Assembly: GCA_003086435.1 (NCBI GenBank)
Contig: QEFD01000178.1
Coordinates: 1-11,758, forward strand
Reading direction: 5' to 3'
Origin: Acidianus hospitalis
GTDB taxonomy: Archaea > Thermoproteota > Thermoprotei_A > Sulfolobales > Sulfolobaceae
Length of the DNA stretch: 11,758 nucleotides
Shown here piece after piece: positions 1-7,678 of this stretch (position 1 is the first letter of the stretch; each line of letters starts with the position of its first letter). A program made the translations under genes and the position numbers. The notes below the pieces were generated by a model. The model was given only the letters and a program-made list of their open reading frames with translations, had not been told where the DNA came from and did no database searches.

Positions 1-19
1 TCCTTATATAAAACATATT

Positions 20-48
20 AGTCAGATCTGAGTAATACAGATCTGACT
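20..48. repeat. 11-bp perfect inverted repeat (hairpin)
   Basis: Bases 20-30 and 38-48 are perfect reverse complements (core GTCAGATCTG/CAGATCTGAC plus an outer A-T pair) around a 7-base loop, AGTAATA. It sits near the window edge, just outside the element-end-like structure at 61-141. It could be a transcription terminator or operator of a gene left of the window, or part of a mobile-element end. The repeat is directly visible; its role is unknown. Confidence 0.7.
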
Positions 49-60
49 GGGGTGTAGGCC

Positions 61-141
61 GTGACGCTCCTTGGGCTTAAAGCCCGATGGGGAGCTTGGC
101 CGCCTCCAATTCGGACCGGAAGTTGGGCAAAAAGCCCGAAT
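61..141 (-). other. Possible minus-strand right end / omegaRNA remnant of an IS200/IS605-type element
   Basis: Read on the minus strand, this stretch has a small hairpin (GGGC/GCCC, 126-141). Next comes a two-level stem whose outer arms pair 66-70 with 91-95 (GCTCC/GGAGC) and whose inner arms are GGGCT/AGCCC (73-85), followed directly by GTCAC. The right end of the tnpB remnant on the plus strand (1401-1430) has the same plan: lower stem CCTCC/GGAGG, upper stem GCCC/GGGC, then AAGTCA. The resemblance suggests a second, oppositely oriented element end whose protein gene is gone. No conserved TnpB codons are recognisable beside it. It could instead be the left end of the plus-strand element or an unrelated structured region. 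Confidence 0.3.
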
Positions 142-300
142 AAAACATAAGGGTGAGTATAATTGGAGGCCCCAGTTGCAGGAATAGACGTATCAAAAGA
201 TAAATTAATTGTACTATAATAAGCAGTTTAACGCTAGTGAGTAAAGCAGGTTTCATTGCGTAAGTAGTGTGGACTATGCTCAATTTTTAAGGAAAGGTTT

Positions 301-1430
<1,130 letters not shown>

Positions 1431-1498
1431 GGAGTGCGACCGAAGCGCATAAAACAAACAGAAAAGTATTTAGCTATAGAAGGAGAATAAAAAAGTGA

Positions 1499-2110
1499 AT
1501 GACGATGAGGAAGTTTAACTATAACGAAATAGTAATCCTCAACCCATTGCAGACTAGGTACCAAATGATGTTTTCTAGTGATTTCATCCCTCTCTATGCT
1601 GCAGCAAACGACGGGATTTATATGATGAATAGGAGGGAGAGGGTAGGAGGTTTTGGTGCCGTAGTGGGAACAACAATAGTGATAATAATTTTAGCTTTTA
1701 TAGCTATACTTGGAATATTTACAGTTTCCATATCATTGCCTGCCAGTTTCAGTTATCCTATAGATTGGATCCCAACTTTAATCGGTGTTGGACTGGTTGC
1801 AGGTAGCGTATTTGGAATAATTAAGTTAATAAAGATTGGAAAGAGGTTTGGCAAAATTGCTAATGAATTAGAAGGTGAGCTTGTTGTATCGTGGAGCCAG
1901 GTAAAAACTATAACTGTCATGAATGTCAGGCAGGAGAACGTAGCTAATAGGCCTAGCTTAGTTCTCAATACTATAGCTCCTACTTACAAGGAAATAGGTG
2001 ACTGGCATGTACTTACGATAGACGGGAGGGACATAAAAATACCTGACGTTGATGACCCTCATAATAAGCTAAATTACGTAAAAAATAGATTTAATTTAAA
2101 TTTTAGTTGA
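1499..2110 (+). CDS. Hypothetical two-helix membrane protein with soluble C-terminal domain
   Basis: This 203-residue protein is not assigned to a named family. Residues about 53-78 and 91-111 are strongly hydrophobic and form two likely membrane helices. They are preceded by a 50-residue soluble segment and followed by a basic stretch (KLIKIGKRFGK) that suggests the ~90-residue C-terminal part is cytoplasmic. That tail (WSQVKTITV, then HVLTIDGRDIKIPD) alternates strand-like segments and ends in a helix, a layout similar to membrane-attached PH-like domains; this is an inference only. The chosen start is ATG 1499. AGGAGA at 1481-1486 is rather far upstream, while a TATA-like stretch at 1467-1477 is suitably placed for a leaderless message. 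ATG 1505 is the alternative. It follows the dead tnpB element and converges on the gene at 2126. Confidence 0.75.
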   Translation: MTMRKFNYNEIVILNPLQTRYQMMFSSDFIPLYAAANDGIYMMNRRERVGGFGAVVGTTIVIIILAFIAILGIFTVSISLPASFSYPIDWIPTLIGVGLVAGSVFGIIKLIKIGKRFGKIANELEGELVVSWSQVKTITVMNVRQENVANRPSLVLNTIAPTYKEIGDWHVLTIDGRDIKIPDVDDPHNKLNYVKNRFNLNFS

Positions 2111-2118
2111 TTTTTTAC
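2109..2118 (+). terminator. T-run after the 1499-2110 gene
   Basis: The stop codon runs into GATTTTTTAC. Oligo-T runs without a hairpin are typical archaeal termination sites, and this one lies in the 15-base gap between convergent genes. Termination is inferred from base composition alone. Confidence 0.4.
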
Positions 2119-2125
2119 ATATATC

Positions 2126-2416
2126 TTATTTCTTCTTGAATACACTCATCATATATTCCCCTGGTCTTAACCCGAATACAAAGTAGATCAGCAGGAATAG
2201 GAACTCTCCATCCATAGCTATAGGATCAATTATGAATAGGAAAGCTCCTAATGGCATTGTCGCTAAAATCGCAAACGTTATAGCAGCCACTAGCCCCGCT
2301 ACCATAAGTCCTATCAATAAGTCTATGACCACCATAGCAATTTTTCTAGTCCATTCGAATATCCAAAGTGTGGCTATTAATGGGATTAGTGCTACTAAGC
2401 ATTTGTTCAATATCAA
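2126..2416 (-). CDS. Small hypothetical membrane protein
   Basis: This 96-residue, very hydrophobic protein is unrecognised. Likely membrane segments are residues 5-21, about 27-62 (one long or two shorter helices) and 72-83. Charged EWTRK separates the first two, and a basic tail FKKK at the C-terminus suggests a cytoplasmic end. The start is TTG at 2416: an in-frame TAA lies nine bases upstream and the next in-frame ATG is more than 25 codons in, so TTG 2416 (or TTG two codons later) is the only reasonable choice. The gene converges on 1499-2110 with 15 bases between stops and is divergent from 2506 across 89 bases. A pairing with the neighbouring membrane protein is possible but not shown. 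Confidence 0.65.
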   Translation of the reverse strand: MILNKCLVALIPLIATLWIFEWTRKIAMVVIDLLIGLMVAGLVAAITFAILATMPLGAFLFIIDPIAMDGEFLFLLIYFVFGLRPGEYMMSVFKKK

Positions 2417-2505
2417 GGTTATTTAGCGATCTTGCAATTGCGATCATTTAGTACTTATATGTTTCTTTTTACTCTCTTCTTTTAAAATATAAATGAGATA
2501 TTGAC
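2417..2505. promoter_or_regulatory. Divergent promoter region with GCGATC direct repeats
   Basis: This 89-base region separates two divergent genes. TTTAAAATAT at 2481-2490 is a good TATA box for a leaderless start at 2506. On the other strand a weaker ACTAAATGA-type box lies around 2443-2451 for the TTG at 2416. Between them GCGATC occurs twice (2426-2431 and 2440-2445), flanking TTGCAATT and overlapping an 8-base palindrome GCAATTGC (2434-2441). The pattern could be a regulator site, but the repeats are short and may be chance. Confidence 0.4.
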
Positions 2506-3567
2506 ATGAATACGGAAAAAGAGAAGAGGATTTGGGAGATAATTGAAAAATACCCGTTAATCCTTTATCTCATTGACTTCAATTATTTGAGAGAAATTAC
2601 CTTTAAAAGTACTAAAATTTATAACTTGTTAAAAGAAATGGAGAATTATATTTATCCTACAAGGGAAGATGATTATGTTAGGTGTTATTTTTACCTCTTT
2701 TTACCAGTTAAAGTTAAGAACAAATTAAAGTTCGTCCCTACGGGGTTTTGTTACCTTAAGGAGTTTGATGAATATGAATTCTTCGTTCATACTAAAGGTG
2801 GAATAAAAATTGGAAAAGGAGACGAAGAACTACCAGCATGTTATAATTCATTAATAATGAGAGTTTATGAATTCATGAAACTTCAGCATCAAGACCCCAT
2901 CTTTATATCCACTGACGACATATATAAGCATTACTTGGTAGGAGAAGTTAAACTGAAATATGTTACAAAACCTAAAATGAGTAACGAAGAAGCTAAGCAA
3001 ATCCTTAAACAATATAAGGACAATTCGAAAAACAAACTTCCATCAGATGATATAACCTTAAGAGATTATCTTGAGGTTGTTAAAATAGTTTATGAGGCTA
3101 ACGGGCTCAAGGTTGATAAGGATCTCAAGGAATTATATAAGTCTTACGCAGATGGTAGAGATTGTGGAATGATTGATTTACCATTAGACGATAAGGAGGC
3201 ATTTAAAATTTGGAGGAATAGCAAAGCACACTGTGGAGGTCATCCTTTTGAGATCATTAGAGGAGGGTTTATAACTTATGGCGTTTACTTATATCCTCCT
3301 AGAGAAGGTAGATATACTATTATAGCTAATGATTTTATTGAAGAGTATATAAATGCTGTAAAGGAATTTTTAAAGAGGAAAATTCCCTTTAGAGCACCAG
3401 ATTTAATAGACGTTCTGAAATACTTAACTGGAGAATTGATAGTTAAGGTTAATGATTATTCTGATTTCCCTAAGCATTTGTTCATTTTATATTCTGAAGT
3501 TGAAAATAAAAGGAAGATAAAATGGGAGGAAATAAAAGAGGTAAACTATAGAAGAAGAGCAAAATGA
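2506..3567 (+). CDS. Hypothetical protein with His-Cys-Gly-Gly-His motif
   Basis: This 353-residue protein has no signal peptide or membrane helix and appears cytoplasmic; I do not recognise the family. The N-terminal ~150 residues are mixed helix and strand. Residues about 157-215 are charged and helical. The segment 216-265 looks most conserved in character: DGRDCG at 216-221, then a tryptophan/arginine pair and AHCGGHPFEI at 241-250, followed by RGG at 252-254 and an aromatic stretch YGVYLYPP at 258-265. The two His and one Cys (H242, C243, H246), perhaps with C220, could bind metal or form a catalytic site. The basic tail NYRRRAK could contact nucleic acid. ATG 2506 is supported by the TATA box at 2481-2490; an upstream ATG at 2494 is out of frame. 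It appears to be a single-gene unit. Confidence 0.8.
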   Translation: MNTEKEKRIWEIIEKYPLILYLIDFNYLREITFKSTKIYNLLKEMENYIYPTREDDYVRCYFYLFLPVKVKNKLKFVPTGFCYLKEFDEYEFFVHTKGGIKIGKGDEELPACYNSLIMRVYEFMKLQHQDPIFISTDDIYKHYLVGEVKLKYVTKPKMSNEEAKQILKQYKDNSKNKLPSDDITLRDYLEVVKIVYEANGLKVDKDLKELYKSYADGRDCGMIDLPLDDKEAFKIWRNSKAHCGGHPFEIIRGGFITYGVYLYPPREGRYTIIANDFIEEYINAVKEFLKRKIPFRAPDLIDVLKYLTGELIVKVNDYSDFPKHLFILYSEVENKRKIKWEEIKEVNYRRRAK

Positions 3568-3706
3568 AAAGAGTAATCTAAAAATTATCTTTAAGTAATA
3601 CCATAATAAATGACTATTATTTAAGTTGAAGGAAATTATAGGCATAGAATATGTAGATATAATAAACACAACGATAAAATTTGTTAACTGTTAGCATATT
3701 CTCGAA

Positions 3707-3726
3707 TTTGCAGTTCTAACTGCAAA
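3707..3726. promoter_or_regulatory. 9+9 palindrome upstream of the 3759 gene, candidate operator
   Basis: TTTGCAGTT (3707-3715) and AACTGCAAA (3718-3726) are perfect inverted repeats with a 2-base centre. The palindrome ends 32 bases before the GTG start at 3759 and abuts a T-rich run (3729-3736) that is the best TATA position for that gene, so it covers the place where the BRE/TFB would bind. This is the usual place for an archaeal repressor or activator site. The symmetry is certain; the regulatory role is inferred. Confidence 0.5.
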
Positions 3727-3758
3727 AAGTTTTTTACTAGAAAGGTTAAGAAGATGAT

Positions 3759-4148
3759 GTGAAAACTGTAGGACTTATAACATTTATTGCAGTTCTAGCA
3801 ATTGAACTAATTTTTATGAACGCCTTGAACTCATTAAATCAAGGGATCTCACAACTTTCCAACATCAATATTTTCAGTCAACCAAAGATGTCTTTCTTTG
3901 CAGAAGGTAATAAATTAGAAGTATGCATAAATAATCCTGAAAATTTCCCTGTCGTAGTTTGCAGTATAAATGGAAAAGAAATAAGTTTACCTAGTTCAGC
4001 AGTTATTCCGGCACAGACAGCCGAGAATATTACGTTACAAGTCAATAATTATCATGAATTCTACAGTAATATCAAAAATGGTGATTGTACCGTTTTTATT
4101 AAATTACATTTCCTTAATGTCACTGTTTGCACAAGTGAGACAATATGA
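3759..4148 (+). CDS. Secreted or membrane-anchored beta-rich protein (possible LEA14/WHy-like domain)
   Basis: This 129-residue protein starts with a hydrophobic segment (residues 4-22) that acts as a signal or anchor; the rest would be extracellular. After a short Asn/Ser-rich linker (23-42), residues about 45-125 read as successive beta strands. The pattern is KLEVCINNPENFPVVV, then a short turn, then VIPAQTAENITLQV, resembling the NP-fP and vPa-l-v signature of LEA14/WHy domains; this is inference from pattern, not a database match. Four cysteines (56, 68, 110, 124) could form disulfides, and N90-I-T and N120-V-T are N-glycosylation sequons. The start is GTG 3759; ATG 3754 in another frame meets TGA at once. 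Its stop overlaps the next start (ATGA), so the two are translationally coupled. Confidence 0.7.
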   Translation: MKTVGLITFIAVLAIELIFMNALNSLNQGISQLSNINIFSQPKMSFFAEGNKLEVCINNPENFPVVVCSINGKEISLPSSAVIPAQTAENITLQVNNYHEFYSNIKNGDCTVFIKLHFLNVTVCTSETI

Positions 4149-4663
4149 TAAAATATCCCTTATCTGCATTGGCTTTAATACTAAATGTGGTTGTGGCACT
4201 CTTACCTTACTGTTGGTGGACATATTCGGTAGGAGGAATTATTAAGATCGATGATTCCTTATTTCTTTTAAATATTTGCCTTGAAGGCCAGTATTTGTAT
4301 ATTTCCAATTTTATTAATATGATACTTTTTGCGTTCAGATTTTATGTTATAGCTGTTTCCTTGTATTCCCTATATCTGATTCTTAGAAGAGGCGAGAAAA
4401 GAAATTACTTACTAATAGCATGGGCTTCACTATTTTATATTCTAGATCCAGTGATAATTTACATCATATTTAATTATATACTTTCGCACTTCATTCAAGG
4501 CGTTACTTATCCATTTTTCATTATAGGGCAGGAAAGCGTAGAATTTACAGACTCAGGATATCAAATAACAATGCTTATACAAAGTTATCCAACATTTACT
4601 TACTGGTTTTCATTAGCTGTAGGAATAATCAACTTGATTTCTAGATTTCTCAAGAAATACTAA
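4145..4663 (+). CDS. Hypothetical four-helix membrane protein
   Basis: This 172-residue protein has four likely membrane segments at about residues 7-26, 56-81, 87-113 and 150-168. Arg/Lys residues after the second helix (RRGEKR) and at the C-terminus (RFLKKY) suggest both termini are cytoplasmic, leaving two external loops (27-55 and 114-149). I do not recognise the family. The ATG overlaps the TGA of the preceding gene by four bases, so it is almost certainly co-transcribed and coupled with the extracellular protein. The two may form one cell-surface complex; that is an inference from gene order. Confidence 0.7.
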   Translation: MIKYPLSALALILNVVVALLPYCWWTYSVGGIIKIDDSLFLLNICLEGQYLYISNFINMILFAFRFYVIAVSLYSLYLILRRGEKRNYLLIAWASLFYILDPVIIYIIFNYILSHFIQGVTYPFFIIGQESVEFTDSGYQITMLIQSYPTFTYWFSLAVGIINLISRFLKKY

Positions 4664-4683
4664 ATTGACTTCACTGGTCTACT

Positions 4684-5775
4684 TTAGGCTTTATAATTAT
4701 TCTTACTCATAAGTAACAAGGAAGAACCTATAGATAGCACTACGAAAGCTAATATGCCATAAAATATGCTTATATTTATAAATAAACCTATTATTAGAGG
4801 AGTTATTATAAACACGGCATAATGAAAAAGCAGGTTTATCGAATTAGCTAAGTTCTTATCTTTCTCATCTTTAAATTCTCTCGCTATAACTAAGCTGGAC
4901 AAAGTCAAGAATAATCCATGCGGAAATCCTAGAAATATTATGCCAAAAAGTAGAAAGAAAGGATTATTAACCATCAACAAAATAGAACCTAAAATTGTCA
5001 TCACAGCGCTGAAAATCCTCATTTTACTTTCTTCTAACTCAAGCCTATAAATAAGATACCTAGATAACGACGCTACTAAAAGGAATACGAAGAAGTATAA
5101 GAAACCAAGCGAAATACTCACGTGATAATAGTAGTGAGCTAACAAAGCTAGATAAACGTTAATGAATGCTATTGGTATATCGTAAGGTAAACTGATCATA
5201 TTTGCGATCCAAAGCCTTTTATTAAATATTATGCGAAAAGAAATCATGGACTTTTTTGCTTTATTCCTAAAATTTAAGTAGTAAAAATATGCATTGTAAA
5301 GATTTAAGGCAGAAATAGCCATTAAGAGGAAAATAGGATTTCCAAGAGAGATTGCCTCTAGAAGTGCACTAATTACTGCACCTATACTTAAACCGAACGT
5401 GTACATTTTAAGCAATCTAGCGTTTGAATGGTAATCGTCAGCAATGCTCGAGGCAATAGTAGTCATTGAAGGAATAATTACTCCAAATGATGTGCCTGCA
5501 AGGATTAAGGACAAGAAGAAAATGCTCACATTATGCATGTTAAGCAAAATTAACGAAACTGATAAGAGAATAAAGGATAGGAGTAGTATTTCTCTTGAGT
5601 AAATAAGATTTATCGACAACATTGATATTATAATAGAAACTAATACTATTGCCTCTATTATTCCTAGACTTCCCAACGGAAAATGATAATCAATCTTAGC
5701 AATTACTGGCGATAATGTGAGTATAATATTATTGGCGATCCTAGATATTAAAGCAGTTAAGGCTATTCGCTTCAT
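4684..5775 (-). CDS. MFS-type transporter
   Basis: This 363-residue, highly hydrophobic protein has about 11-12 predicted helices arranged as two halves separated by a basic cytoplasmic loop near residues 167-188 (NFRNKAKKSMISFRIIFNKR), the typical layout of the major facilitator superfamily. It is on the short side for the family (usually about 400). A second basic/acidic loop (YRLELEESKMR) falls between helices of the second half. The substrate cannot be read from sequence; drug, metabolite or sugar export are all possible. The ATG at 5775 lies 21 bases after the stop of the DUF84 gene, with a weak AAGGGTT purine run before it, so the two are probably one transcript. It converges on the 4145 gene with 20 bases between stops. 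Confidence 0.75.
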   Translation of the reverse strand: MKRIALTALISRIANNIILTLSPVIAKIDYHFPLGSLGIIEAIVLVSIIISMLSINLIYSREILLLSFILLSVSLILLNMHNVSIFFLSLILAGTSFGVIIPSMTTIASSIADDYHSNARLLKMYTFGLSIGAVISALLEAISLGNPIFLLMAISALNLYNAYFYYLNFRNKAKKSMISFRIIFNKRLWIANMISLPYDIPIAFINVYLALLAHYYYHVSISLGFLYFFVFLLVASLSRYLIYRLELEESKMRIFSAVMTILGSILLMVNNPFFLLFGIIFLGFPHGLFLTLSSLVIAREFKDEKDKNLANSINLLFHYAVFIITPLIIGLFINISIFYGILAFVVLSIGSSLLLMSKNNYKA

Positions 5776-5796
5776 AACCCTTTGCTTAATCTTTTA

Positions 5797-6321
5797 TTAA
5801 ATAATTGAGGCTTGTTCACAAGTTAGCATCATTACGAGTGCATTCCTAAAAGCTTCTTTTATTTCGCATTTCCTTGTTAACTTAAACTTAGTATATAACC
5901 CCCAAGTGTCTTTTGGTGAGGAATTAAATTTTCTCGAAATCTCGTCCATAATATCACTATGAGGAATTCCTTGTCTAATTTTCTCAACAATTTCTGAAGG
6001 TAATCTCAAACCGCTGGAATATGCTGAAAATTCTTTTTCCCTAAAAATTATTACACACCAAGTCTCTTCATATACACTGCCAAACCTCTCTACGAGTCCA
6101 CTTTCTAAACCTACATATATCCCGTCATTATCAAGAAATTTCTTCCTCAAATTTTCGGCTCTATTTCTTGCGCCTTTTATAATTTCCTCGTTCCATGGAG
6201 TTATAGGGACTCCAGAAGGAGAATTAAATGCTAAAATTTCGTAATCAGTTACGTAGTTCTTAAGCACTTCCTCGACTGCGGAAAGCTTTAGTTTGCTAGT
6301 AGTTCCTAAGTAAAATTTCAT
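5797..6321 (-). CDS. DUF84 family inosine/xanthosine triphosphatase
   Basis: Enzymes of this family (YjjX-like) hydrolyse ITP and XTP, removing deaminated purines from the nucleotide pool in the cytoplasm. The 174-residue length is typical. Visible signatures are the N-terminal GTTSKLKLSAVEEVL (6-20) for the phosphate-binding turn and following helix, SGVPITPW then GARNRA (50-55), the acidic GLESGL (71-76), and a C-terminal GLYTKFKLTR followed by a helix (141-165). The start is ATG 6321, with a TATA-like GCTTTTTAATT about 22 bases upstream in the 36-base gap from the oxidoreductase stop, so it may be transcribed independently. The MFS gene follows at 21 bases. The family assignment is confident; the exact substrate is inferred from the family. 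Confidence 0.88.
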   Translation of the reverse strand: MKFYLGTTSKLKLSAVEEVLKNYVTDYEILAFNSPSGVPITPWNEEIIKGARNRAENLRKKFLDNDGIYVGLESGLVERFGSVYEETWCVIIFREKEFSAYSSGLRLPSEIVEKIRQGIPHSDIMDEISRKFNSSPKDTWGLYTKFKLTRKCEIKEAFRNALVMMLTCEQASII

Positions 6322-6357
6322 AAAATCGTGTTAAAGGGAGAAATTAAAAAGCTTCCA

Positions 6358-7611
6358 TTAAGCAAAATCCTTTCCTAACTTCTCCTTAATTATTAGCCTT
6401 GCTGAATTATAACCCGGTATGCCAGAGACCTGGCCTCCAGGGTAAGTTCCAGCTCCTCCTAAGTACAAGTCCTTTATAGGAGTTTTATACCCCCAACCTT
6501 TCTCCGGCCTACCGTCAAATAAATACGGTTCCCTCATCGGTAAATGGTTTAAATTACCTGCAGGTAAATTATAAATCTCTTCCGCAATTCTTGCGTTCAA
6601 TTTATCTACGTAAACTATTTCGCCTTTGAACTTTTCAATCACTTCTTCATAGTTACCCATGAACTCCATTACTATTCCTCCTCTGTCGTCAACTGTTGAA
6701 GGAATTACGACTTCTCCGCCCTCAAAGTCTATTATAGAATTAATGAAATTCTTTATCCTCTCGTATACCTTAGGAAATTCCTTAAAGATCACATTATATT
6801 TTACCCACTTATTTTTACCTAGAGTAAATTTATGATCATATTCGGCTAATTTCATCGTTTCAGCAGGACTAGCGGTAGATAAAATAACGTCTGCCTTGTA
6901 AACTTTATCTCCAACCTTAACTCCCACTGCTTTATCATGTTCAACAAGAATTTTATTCACCCTTTCGCTCACGAAATTAACCCCTAGCTTGTTAGCCTTC
7001 TCAAAGATCTTTTCAGCAACAGTTCCCATACCGCCTTTTACGAAAGACCAATCATCGTAAAAATAAGCTACTAAGTATGCAGGAGAATCTTCCATTCCAG
7101 GATAAATGAAGAAATCGTGCAGATCTCTCGAAAGGTACTTTGATAGGAACTCTTTTGAAGGCCTCATAACGTCTTCTATTCCGGCATTTTTCGCTTCTTC
7201 TATAACCTCTTTTTCTGAAGGAGGAGTAGTTACAAAAGTAAACTTTTCCTCCAGAAGTTTCTTAAACCTCAAGATTTTCTCTTCAAATTCCGGAAACTTA
7301 TCTTCCCCAGCGTTTACCAATTCTTTCATCCTCTTTTCCTTATCTCTCCAGAAGGGAATTATCCTATCTTCTAACCATATTGTTTGTATTGGGTCTTGTT
7401 CAATTATTGGAATTTCAAATTCATCTATGAATTTTCTTGGCATTAAACCTAGCACGTAAGACGCTCTACTTACTTTAACTCCTTTTATCGACGTAGTGTC
7501 AGTCATTCCTCCGAATTTATTATCAAAAATTAATACATCAAAGCCTGCCTTTCTTAAATAGTAAGATGCAATAAGTCCGTTATGTCCAGCACCGATTATT
7601 ATTGCTCTCAT
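6358..7611 (-). CDS. FAD/NAD(P)-dependent oxidoreductase, phytoene-desaturase-like
   Basis: This is a 417-residue flavoprotein of the phytoene desaturase/amine-oxidase-like family. Residues 1-30 form the dinucleotide-binding fold: MRAIII, GAGHNG (7-12), and an acidic Asp at the end of strand 2 (30). The C-terminus has the second family signature with GGAGTYPGGQ and PGYNSA (385-404), which closes over FAD. Members include CrtI-type carotenoid desaturases and uncharacterised redox enzymes; the substrate here cannot be told, and no carotenoid genes are nearby. I chose ATG 7611 because the Rossmann strand begins at once; an upstream in-frame extension to 7692 would add 27 hydrophobic residues that overlap the oxidase stop and the T-runs. 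A TTAAAT box lies about 16-25 bases upstream of 7611. Confidence 0.87.
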   Translation of the reverse strand: MRAIIIGAGHNGLIASYYLRKAGFDVLIFDNKFGGMTDTTSIKGVKVSRASYVLGLMPRKFIDEFEIPIIEQDPIQTIWLEDRIIPFWRDKEKRMKELVNAGEDKFPEFEEKILRFKKLLEEKFTFVTTPPSEKEVIEEAKNAGIEDVMRPSKEFLSKYLSRDLHDFFIYPGMEDSPAYLVAYFYDDWSFVKGGMGTVAEKIFEKANKLGVNFVSERVNKILVEHDKAVGVKVGDKVYKADVILSTASPAETMKLAEYDHKFTLGKNKWVKYNVIFKEFPKVYERIKNFINSIIDFEGGEVVIPSTVDDRGGIVMEFMGNYEEVIEKFKGEIVYVDKLNARIAEEIYNLPAGNLNHLPMREPYLFDGRPEKGWGYKTPIKDLYLGGAGTYPGGQVSGIPGYNSARLIIKEKLGKDFA

Positions 7612-7649
7612 ACAGTATATGATTGATTTAAGGAAAAAGAAGCTTTCAT

Positions 7650-7666
7650 AAAAAAGAAAAAGGGTA
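7650..7666 (-). terminator. T-runs downstream of the oxidase gene
   Basis: On the minus strand, directly after the oxidase stop, the sequence reads CCCTTTTTCTTTTTT. Paired oligo-T runs are typical archaeal terminators. They support separate transcription of the oxidase and of the oxidoreductase that follows. Confidence 0.5.
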
Positions 7667-7678
7667 AATAATAACGAG

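Noticed and set aside
77..283. 68-codon minus-strand open frame across the left element-like structure
   Set aside because: It covers the hairpins, has no recognisable domain, and is best explained by the structured element end; the hydrophobic stretch alone is not enough to call a gene.
2232..2426. 64-codon plus-strand frame opposite the small membrane gene
   Set aside because: The minus-strand frame gives plausible membrane helices and a basic tail; the plus-strand reading is its shadow.
3487..3669. 60-codon minus-strand frame in the gap after the 353-residue protein
   Set aside because: It overlaps the end of the plus-strand gene, consists of Phe/Tyr/Ile from A+T-rich DNA and has no clear promoter.
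4054..4245. 63-codon plus-strand frame spanning the 3759/4145 overlap
   Set aside because: It lies in a third frame across two coupled genes that have better coding features.
7106..7459. 117-codon plus-strand frame opposite the FAD oxidoreductase
   Set aside because: It is antisense to a well-supported flavoprotein; Ser/Phe-rich composition is typical of a shadow frame.
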